Positions 57,009 through 64,000 of a stretch of 64,000 nucleotides of DNA are shown here, one piece after another. The notes beneath the pieces are model-generated. The model worked only from the letters and a program-made list of their open reading frames with translations. It was not told the DNA's origin and searched no databases. Each line of letters opens with the position of its first letter. Within the stretch, counting starts at the first letter, position 1. This stretch comes from Paraburkholderia haematera (lineage in GTDB: Bacteria > Pseudomonadota > Gammaproteobacteria > Burkholderiales > Burkholderiaceae): positions 62,001 to 126,000 of the forward strand of contig NZ_CAJNBK010000002.1 in NCBI RefSeq assembly GCF_905220975.1. Reading direction: 5' to 3'. The translations under genes and the position numbers were made by a program.

Positions 57009-58427
57009 CTAGCGTAGCACCTTGCCCGGATTCATCAGGTTGAGCGGATCGAGCGCGTGTTTGACGGCGCGCATCAGCTGCACCTCGACGTCCTGCTTGT
57101 AGTGCATCGCCTCGTCGATCTTCAACTGGCCGAGACCGTGTTCCGCGCTGATGCTGCCGCGATGCCGGTGCACGCTGTCGTAGACGAGCTGGTTGATCGG
57201 GCTTTGCCAGTTATCGAGGAACGCCTTCGCGTCGACACCCTCGGGCGCCTGCACGTTGTAGTGCAGGTTGCCGTCGCCGAGATGGCCGAACGTCACCATG
57301 CGCACGCCCGGCACGGCTTGCGAGATCGCCGCGTCAGTTTCCTCGATGAAGTGGCCAATCCGCGAAATCGGCACTGCGATATCGTGCTTGATGTTCAGGC
57401 CTTCCTCCGCCTGCGCGAGCGGGATGTGTTCGCGCAGATTCCAGAATGCCCGCGACTGCGCCAGGTTTTCCGCGACTACCGCGTCTTCGACCAGGCCTTC
57501 TTCGAGCGCGGTTTCCATCAGGCGTTCGAACAGTGCACGCGCGTGCTCCTCGCTCTCGCTGTCCGACAATTCCAGCAGCACGACTTGCGCATGCGGCTCG
57601 GCGAACGGATAACGCATCTGCCCGAAATGCCGGCCCACCAGCCGCAGACAGAAATCCGACATCAATTCGAAGCCGGTCAGAAGCGGCCCGGCAACGCGTT
57701 GCGTAAGCGACAGGAAATCGAGCGCCGCATGCGGCGACGCGAGTGCGGCGAGCGCCGTGACGCGCGCAGCAGGTTGCGGATGCAGCTTGAGCACGGCGGC
57801 GGTGATGATGCCGAGCGTGCCTTCCGCGCCGATGAACAGATCGCGCAGATCGTAGCCGGTGTTGTCTTTGCGCAGTCCGCGCAGGCCGTCCCACAGGTCG
57901 CCTTGCGGGGTGACCACCTCCAGGCCCAGGCACAGTTCGCGCGTATTGCCGTAGCGCAGTACACCGGTGCCGCCCGCGTTGGTGGCGAGATTGCCGCCTA
58001 TCGTGCAGCTGCCTTCGGCAGCGAGGCTTAGGGGGAATAGGCGGCCGGCTTCCTCGGCGTGTTTTTGCACTTCGGCGAGGACGACGCCGGCTTCGACGGT
58101 GATCGTGTTGTTGTGCGGATCGATGTCGCGCACGCGGTTCAGACGCCGCAGACTGATGACCGCCTGCGCGCCGCTTGCATCCGGCGTGGCGCCGCCGGCC
58201 AGACCGGTGTTGCCGCCTTGCGGCACGAGGGCAATGCGATGTTCGACGGCGAGTTTGACGAGCGCCGCGACTTCGCCCGGCGTGGCCGGGCAGAGCACCG
58301 CACAGGCCGCGCCGGTGTAACGGCGGCGCCAGTCGGTGAGGTAAGGGGCGGTATCGTGCGGGTCAGTCAGCACCTGGGCGGCGCCGATGGCGTCGCGGCA
58401 GGCGGTGAGGAAAGCGGTTTGGGTCAT
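57009..58427 (-). CDS. FAD-binding 2-hydroxyacid dehydrogenase (GlcD/D2HGDH-like)
   Basis: Flavoprotein of the VAO/GlcD family, 472 residues, probably oxidising a D-2-hydroxy acid such as D-lactate or D-2-hydroxyglutarate. The FAD domain has VPQGGNTGLAGGATP, EGSCTIGGNLATNAGGTGVLRYG and FIGAEGTLGIITAAVLKL. The C-terminal half has the metal and substrate motifs FGHLGDGNLHYNV and SISAEHGLGQLK, with NPGKVL at the end. There are no glcEF partners here, so a stand-alone enzyme is more likely than glycolate oxidase. Confidence 0.92.
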   Translation of the reverse strand: MTQTAFLTACRDAIGAAQVLTDPHDTAPYLTDWRRRYTGAACAVLCPATPGEVAALVKLAVEHRIALVPQGGNTGLAGGATPDASGAQAVISLRRLNRVRDIDPHNNTITVEAGVVLAEVQKHAEEAGRLFPLSLAAEGSCTIGGNLATNAGGTGVLRYGNTRELCLGLEVVTPQGDLWDGLRGLRKDNTGYDLRDLFIGAEGTLGIITAAVLKLHPQPAARVTALAALASPHAALDFLSLTQRVAGPLLTGFELMSDFCLRLVGRHFGQMRYPFAEPHAQVVLLELSDSESEEHARALFERLMETALEEGLVEDAVVAENLAQSRAFWNLREHIPLAQAEEGLNIKHDIAVPISRIGHFIEETDAAISQAVPGVRMVTFGHLGDGNLHYNVQAPEGVDAKAFLDNWQSPINQLVYDSVHRHRGSISAEHGLGQLKIDEAMHYKQDVEVQLMRAVKHALDPLNLMNPGKVLR

Positions 58428-58477
58428 GTTGGTCGGTCAGGGTGTTCGGCGGATAGCTTATTCGGCAAGCCTGGTTT

Positions 58478-59604
<1,127 letters not shown>

Positions 59605-59627
59605 TTATGAAGCCAGGAGGTAAGAAG

Positions 59628-60947
59628 GTGGGTTTGTTGTCCAGGGTGCGTTTCGATCTCGACGTGCTCAAACGGCTCGCGCAGTTTGCGGCGAAGCGCA
59701 GTAGCGAAGACCGCATTCCGCAGGTGGCCGGCAGCCTCACGTTCACCACCATGCTCGCGCTCGTGCCGCTCGCGACGGTCGCGTTCGCGCTGTTCACCGC
59801 GTTTCCGATTTTCAGCTCGTTTCAGATGTCGCTGCAGATTTTCCTCGCCGACCATCTGATGCCTGCTCAGTTCAACAGTCAGATTTTCGATTATCTGAAC
59901 CAGTTCGCTTCGAAGGCCAAGGGCCTCACGACCATCGGCATGATTTTGCTGTTCGTCACCGCCGTCATGACGATGATGACCGTGGAATCCGCTTTCAACG
60001 TGATCTGGCGGGTGCGCAAGGCGCGGCCAGTCGCGCAGCGCATTCTGGTCTATTGGGCGATCATTACGCTCGGTCCGATTCTGATCGGCGTGAGCCTGTC
60101 GATTTCCTCCTATCTGTTCACGCGCTCCATGGCGTTCACGGCCACCCAGCATATTCCGGCGGTGTTCGATTGGGCGCTGACCGGCGCCGCGCTGCCGTTG
60201 ACGGCGCTCGCCTTCACGATGCTTTACGTGTTTTTGCCGAACTGCCGGGTGGAGTGGCGCGACGCGGTGATCGGCGGGGTCGCTGCCGCGATCGCCTTCG
60301 AACTCGCCAAGCGTGGCTTTGGTTATTACGTGCGGCGGATTCCCACCTACACCGCGGTGTACGGTGCATTCGCCGCGGTGCCGCTATTCCTGCTGTGGAT
60401 GTACCTATGCTGGTTCATCGCGCTGGCTGGCGCAATGATCGCGTCGGCACTGCCGGCGATCCGCATTGGCCAGTTTCACCGGCCGACTTTCGATGGCAGC
60501 GATCTGTTCGATTCGCTAGAACTCCTCGCGCGGCTCTCGGAAGCACGCGATGCGGGCAAGCGTGGCTACACGGTGCCGGAACTCTCGCGCATGCTTCGCC
60601 GCGAGATGGACACCACGATCAACCTGCTGCAAAAGCTCGAAGAGACCGAGTGGATTGTGAGCTTGCAGGAGGACGGCACGCGCCCGCATTTCCTGCTGCT
60701 GGCAAATCCGGCGCAGGTCACGGTTGAGCGTTTGTTCGACCTGTTCGTGATCGATCGCGCGGAACTCGAATATCAGCTTGAACTGAAATCTACGCGCGTG
60801 GATGGTCCGACGCTTCTGGCAGCGCTGGAAAACGACAAGTTGAAAATGACGCTTGCTACGCTGCTGGCGGCGCGTGCCGCCGCGCGGGCAGCACGCGCCG
60901 AGGAAAGCGAGCAGGGCACTTCTTCAATGCCGCATCAGGCTGCCTGA
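59628..60947 (+). CDS. YihY/BrkB-family inner-membrane protein
   Basis: Integral membrane protein of 439 residues from the UPF0761/YihY family. About six helices fall in residues 30-280 (LTFTTMLALVPLATVAFALF, GLTTIGMILLFVTAVMTMMT, AVYGAFAAVPLFLLWMYLCW). After them comes a soluble C-terminal part with a winged-helix look (LSEARDAGKRGYTVPELSRM). I chose the GTG at 59628 because a consensus AGGAGGT lies six bases before it; the ATG at 59607 would place that site inside the gene. The biochemical role of the family is not settled. The stop codon is inside the first unit of a tandem repeat. Confidence 0.88.
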   Translation: MGLLSRVRFDLDVLKRLAQFAAKRSSEDRIPQVAGSLTFTTMLALVPLATVAFALFTAFPIFSSFQMSLQIFLADHLMPAQFNSQIFDYLNQFASKAKGLTTIGMILLFVTAVMTMMTVESAFNVIWRVRKARPVAQRILVYWAIITLGPILIGVSLSISSYLFTRSMAFTATQHIPAVFDWALTGAALPLTALAFTMLYVFLPNCRVEWRDAVIGGVAAAIAFELAKRGFGYYVRRIPTYTAVYGAFAAVPLFLLWMYLCWFIALAGAMIASALPAIRIGQFHRPTFDGSDLFDSLELLARLSEARDAGKRGYTVPELSRMLRREMDTTINLLQKLEETEWIVSLQEDGTRPHFLLLANPAQVTVERLFDLFVIDRAELEYQLELKSTRVDGPTLLAALENDKLKMTLATLLAARAAARAARAEESEQGTSSMPHQAA

Positions 60948-61000
60948 GCAGGCTGCCTGAGCAGGCCGCCTGAGCAGGCCGCCTAAGCAGACTGCCTGAA
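60936..61000. repeat. 13-nt tandem repeat array over the YihY stop codon
   Basis: Five direct copies of a 13-base unit (consensus CAGGCTGCCTGAG) run from 60936 to 61000. The first copy carries the stop codon of the YihY gene (60945-60947). Later copies diverge by one to three bases. Because the period is 13, TGA recurs in all three plus-strand frames. The array ends 11 bases before the stop of the convergent DUF962 gene. Confidence 0.9.
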
Positions 61001-61011
61001 GCGGCAGCAAC

Positions 61012-61332
61012 CTACAGCGAAATCTTCCCTACGCAGATGTCCTTGAACATCACCCAATCGCCCATCAGGCTATAAAGCGGATGCCGGAAGGTAGCCGGCC
61101 GGTTCTTCTCGAAGAAGAAATGCCCGACCCAGGCAAAGCCATATCCACAGATGACGGCAGCCGGCAGCCATAGCCAGTCACCGGTGGCGAGCGCCATGGC
61201 GAGGCAGCCGATCACGCCGAGCGAACCGACGAAGTGCAGCCGCCGCGATACCGTGTTGCGATGCTCGCTCAGGTAGTACGGATAGAACTCCGCGAAACTC
61301 GCGAAGTGTTCGGTGTGCGCGGTTTGAGCCAT
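61012..61332 (-). CDS. DUF962 (Mpo1-like) membrane protein
   Basis: Small membrane protein of 106 residues with the DUF962 pattern FAEFYPYYLSEHRNTVSRRLH, WVGHFFFEKNRPATFRHP and LMGDWVMFKDI. In yeast the relative Mpo1 is a dioxygenase of fatty acid alpha-oxidation; the conserved histidines of that site (EHRN, RRLHFVG, GHFFFEKNRP) are present here. The second of two ATGs, at 61332, has GGAGG at five bases, so I prefer it to 61335. Confidence 0.88.
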   Translation of the reverse strand: MAQTAHTEHFASFAEFYPYYLSEHRNTVSRRLHFVGSLGVIGCLAMALATGDWLWLPAAVICGYGFAWVGHFFFEKNRPATFRHPLYSLMGDWVMFKDICVGKISL

Positions 61333-61556
61333 CATAGCCTCCGAATGTCGACGCTACCCGGTTCCGTGCCCGTCGCTCCCGGGGGTGCTTCGCCGCGCGC
61401 CGATAGGCCCGGGGCGCGCTCGAAACAGGACAGGCTTGACCCATTGTGCGGCTATCGGGCCATGCGCGCAACCTGGCCATTCGGCCGATGGCGCGCTTCA
61501 ACCCGCGCGCTTATCGTGCTGATTCGCGGCGGCTATTGAACGGCTCATTGCGCCGT

Positions 61557-62390
61557 TCATTGAGCGGCGCTTGCCGCCTTCGAGGCGAAGCTGAACAGCG
61601 CGTCGAGCGTGGCATCCGGTTGCTCGGTCATCAGGGCATGGCCGGCTTCGAGCATGACAGTGTCGACCGGTACGCCGGCTTGCAGGAGCGCCTCGGCGAG
61701 CGCTTTGGCCGCGCGCGGCGGCGTCATCGCATCGCGCCGGCCCACGAGCAACCGCGTCGGGCAACGCACCTCGGCGGCGCGCGCGAGGCCATCCGCATAG
61801 CTATTGCAGGCGGTGAAGTCGGTGTGGAACAGGTACGGCTCGCCGCTCGCCGAGACACGCTCCATCAGCCGCTGGTTCATGCCGTGCAGCCAGAAGCCAG
61901 GGCCCGGGCACGAGGGCTTGGCGGCGAACGTCGAATGCGACCATTGATTGACCATGTCGATCGCATCGGGCTCGCGATGCAGGGCTGCGTCGAGCAACGC
62001 GTCTGAGACGGCCATCGGCACGGCGGTGGCGAGCAGCGCCAGGTGCGTCACGCGCTCCGGATAGCGGGCGGCGAAGTCGAGTGCGATCAGCGAGCCCATG
62101 CTGTGGCCGGCCACGAATGCACGCTGTGCGCCGGCAGCGTCGAGCAGGGCGGCCAGCCAGTCGGCCATTGCTGTCACGGCGGTGAGCGCCGGGCCGGTGC
62201 TGCGGCAGTGTCCGGGAAGATCGACCGCCAGTACGCCGAAGCCATGGTGGGCGAAGTAACGCGTTTGCAACGCCCACACGCTATGGTCATGCTCGGCGCC
62301 GTGGATGAATACGGCGGTCGGCAGTCTGGGGTCGAACGGTTTGCCGCCGGTGTACGCGTAAGCGGGCTTGCCTTGAACGGTGAGAATCAT
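61557..62390 (-). CDS. Alpha/beta hydrolase
   Basis: Hydrolase of 277 residues with the canonical fold: oxyanion region FIHGAEHDHSVW, nucleophile Ser in VAGHSMGSL, Asp in LLVGRRDAMTP and His in LEAGHALMTEQP. The substrate is unknown. Its ATG overlaps the stop of the metY-like gene as ATGA, so the two are co-translated, and a link to sulfur amino acid metabolism is possible; homoserine acetyltransferase has the same fold but a different sequence pattern. Confidence 0.9.
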   Translation of the reverse strand: MILTVQGKPAYAYTGGKPFDPRLPTAVFIHGAEHDHSVWALQTRYFAHHGFGVLAVDLPGHCRSTGPALTAVTAMADWLAALLDAAGAQRAFVAGHSMGSLIALDFAARYPERVTHLALLATAVPMAVSDALLDAALHREPDAIDMVNQWSHSTFAAKPSCPGPGFWLHGMNQRLMERVSASGEPYLFHTDFTACNSYADGLARAAEVRCPTRLLVGRRDAMTPPRAAKALAEALLQAGVPVDTVMLEAGHALMTEQPDATLDALFSFASKAASAAQ

Positions 62391-63817
62391 GCGGACTCCG
62401 GGCGGGGATTGACCGCATCGGCGGATGGGGCGGAGGCGTTGCCGTGGGCCGAAGCAGCGGACGAGCTGGAGGCGCTGTGTGTTGCCGCGCTGGACGGACC
62501 GGATGGCCCACTCCGAGGCGCGGTCGTCCCGCTCGCCTTCTGCGCGGCTTTCAGCGCGCGCTTGAGGTCGTCGATCAGATCGTCGGGGTCCTCGAGGCCG
62601 ATCGACAGGCGGATCGTGCCTTCGGCGATGCCGGCTGCGGCAAGCGCGGCGGCGTCCATGCGGAAGTGCGTCGTCGAGGCGGGATGGATGACCAGCGAGC
62701 GCGCGTCCCCGACGTTCGCGAGATGCGAGAACAGCGAAAGCGCTTCAATGAAGCTGCGCCCCGCGGCGCGGTCGCCGCGCAGATTGAAGCTGAACACCGC
62801 GCCCGCGCCGCGGGGCAGCATACGCTTCGCGAGCGCATGGTCCGGATGCGACGGCAATTCCGGGTAGGCAACGGCTTCGACAGCAGGGTGCGCGCACAGG
62901 AATTCGACCACTTTGCGCGTATTCGCGACGTGCCGTTCCATGCGTAGCGGCAGTGTTTCGATGCCCTGCAACAGTTGCCAGGCGGCCTGAGGATGCAGGC
63001 ACGCGCCGAAGTCGCGCAAGCCCTCGCGGCGGGCGCGCAGGAGGAACGGCGCGACGGTGCTTTCCTCGGCGAAGACCATGCCGTGAAAGCCCTCGTACGG
63101 TTCGGTAAATTCGGGGAAACGGCCGGATGCGTCGAAGTCGAAAGTGCCGCCATCCACGAGTACGCCGCCGATCGTGGTGCCGTGGCCACCGAGGAATTTG
63201 GTCGCCGAGTGATAGACGAAGTCGGCGCCATGCTCGAACGGCTTGAGCAGATAGGGCGTGGTGAAGGTCGAGTCGACCAGCAGCGGCACCCGGTGCTCGT
63301 GTGCCAGTTGCGCCACCGTGGCGATATCGAGCACGTCGAGGCCCGGGTTGCCGAGCGTTTCGCCGAACAGCAGGCGGGTGTTCGGGCGCAGCGCCGCGCG
63401 CCACGCGTCGGGATCGCCCGGTTTGACGAAGGTCGTCTCGATACCGAAGCGCCGCAGCGTGTAGTGCAGCAGATTGTGTGAGCCGCCGTACAACGCGCTG
63501 GAGGCAACGATATGGGAGCCGGCGCCCATCAACGTGGCGATCGCCAGATGGAGCGCGGCCTGGCCGCTGGCCGTGCCGATTGCGCCCGCGCCGCTTTCCA
63601 GCGCGGCCACGCGCTCCTCGAACACGGCCACGGTCGGGTTCGAGATGCGCGAATAGACGTGGCCGGCGCGCTCCATGTTAAAGAGCGCCGCGGCGTGGTC
63701 CGAGTCGCGGAACGAAAACGAGGTAGTCTGGTAGATAGGCGTGGCGCGCGCGCCGGTGGTCGGGTCAGGCGCTGCGCCGGCGTGCAGCGCAAGCGTATCG
63801 AAACGGTTGGCGGACAT
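62387..63817 (-). CDS. O-acetylhomoserine sulfhydrylase (MetY-like)
   Basis: PLP enzyme of the Cys/Met metabolism family, 476 residues, that makes homocysteine from O-acetylhomoserine and sulfide. MetY signatures are FDTLALHAGAAPDPTTGAR, PIYQTTSFSF and YSRISNPTVAVFEERVAALE. The PLP lysine is in YHSATKFLGGHGTTIGG. Typical MetY proteins end around residue 430; here about 45 Ser/Ala/Pro-rich residues follow. I chose the ATG at 63817 (MSANRFDTLALH); an upstream extension has no family match. A ribosome site is not obvious. Confidence 0.91.
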   Translation of the reverse strand: MSANRFDTLALHAGAAPDPTTGARATPIYQTTSFSFRDSDHAAALFNMERAGHVYSRISNPTVAVFEERVAALESGAGAIGTASGQAALHLAIATLMGAGSHIVASSALYGGSHNLLHYTLRRFGIETTFVKPGDPDAWRAALRPNTRLLFGETLGNPGLDVLDIATVAQLAHEHRVPLLVDSTFTTPYLLKPFEHGADFVYHSATKFLGGHGTTIGGVLVDGGTFDFDASGRFPEFTEPYEGFHGMVFAEESTVAPFLLRARREGLRDFGACLHPQAAWQLLQGIETLPLRMERHVANTRKVVEFLCAHPAVEAVAYPELPSHPDHALAKRMLPRGAGAVFSFNLRGDRAAGRSFIEALSLFSHLANVGDARSLVIHPASTTHFRMDAAALAAAGIAEGTIRLSIGLEDPDDLIDDLKRALKAAQKASGTTAPRSGPSGPSSAATHSASSSSAASAHGNASAPSADAVNPRPESA

Positions 63818-64000
63818 CCTGGGCGGCGAGGCCACGGACGGCCTCGCGAAAGGTGAAAGTGGCGGCCATCCTATCACCGGCATGGATCGCATCAAGCGCG
63901 GTTTTCCCGATGCACGCGGCCCGGACGGCGCCGAACCAGGCTTGCAAACGCCCGTTGCGCCTTGGTGGGCGGGCCGCTTTCCTTTTATGAGCCTTTCCGC
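63818..64000. other. Right edge, upstream of the metY-like gene
   Basis: Non-coding as far as can be seen; it should contain the promoter of the metY-hydrolase pair. An ATG at 63986 on the plus strand runs off the window with only a few codons visible, too little to call. Confidence 0.4.

Overview
The window is high-GC DNA with the gene content and intergenic style of a Burkholderiaceae chromosome, most likely Paraburkholderia. This is judged from the protein sequences and gene neighbourhoods, not from a search. It carries core genes (glnS, alaS, valS, galU, uvrD, mtnN, tusA) and accessory metabolic blocks. No rRNA, tRNA or CRISPR was seen.

Layout. 1-8.8 kb: glnS (3' end beyond the left edge), a secreted gamma-glutamyltranspeptidase, an RBBP9-type hydrolase, a class III CoA-transferase and alaS. 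8.8-11.1 kb: a LysR regulator divergent from an MFS transporter. 11.2-17 kb: a run of threonine aldolase, Nudix hydrolase, hotdog thioesterase and a four-gene branched-chain-amino-acid-type ABC importer (livHMGF) with no binding protein in the window. 17.4-19.9 kb: a large putative lipoprotein made of two copies of one unrecognised domain. 20.7-33 kb: a myo-inositol island. One arm (minus strand) is binding protein, permease, ATPase, iolC fused to DUF2090, iolD, iolE, iolB. The other arm (plus strand) is an RpiR-type regulator, iolG and a second Gfo/Idh/MocA dehydrogenase. Two palindromes lie in the divergent promoter region. 34-46 kb: tusA, galU, valS, uvrD-mtnN, prpE, fsr. 46.7-54.9 kb: a chemoreceptor, then an aromatic-acid-type tripartite efflux operon (outer-membrane lipoprotein, FUSC pump, DUF1656, HlyD) divergent from a LysR gene. 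55-64 kb: a 52-aa membrane peptide, an SRAP protein, a metallophosphoesterase, a GlcD-like FAD dehydrogenase, wrbA-DUF2069, a YihY/BrkB membrane protein, DUF962, and a metY-type sulfhydrylase coupled to an alpha/beta hydrolase.

The most unusual structure is a family of four long-inverted-repeat elements at about 19.9-20.7 (A), 33.1-34.0 (B), 38.6-39.4 (C) and 48.5-48.9 kb (D). Each full copy has two arms of about 240 nt in inverted orientation, each arm with nested perfect hairpins, around a core of about 320-400 nt. The core is homologous in A and B and appears flipped in C. D is a half-element with only the right arm. The flanking DNA has a strong strand asymmetry: C is depleted on the plus strand to the left and G on the plus strand to the right. 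The asymmetry reaches several hundred bases into neighbouring genes and follows the geometry of the element, not the direction of transcription. The side of D without an arm lacks it. I infer some recurrent strand-specific DNA process, such as break and resection or single-strand exposure, centred on these elements. A and B bracket the inositol island.
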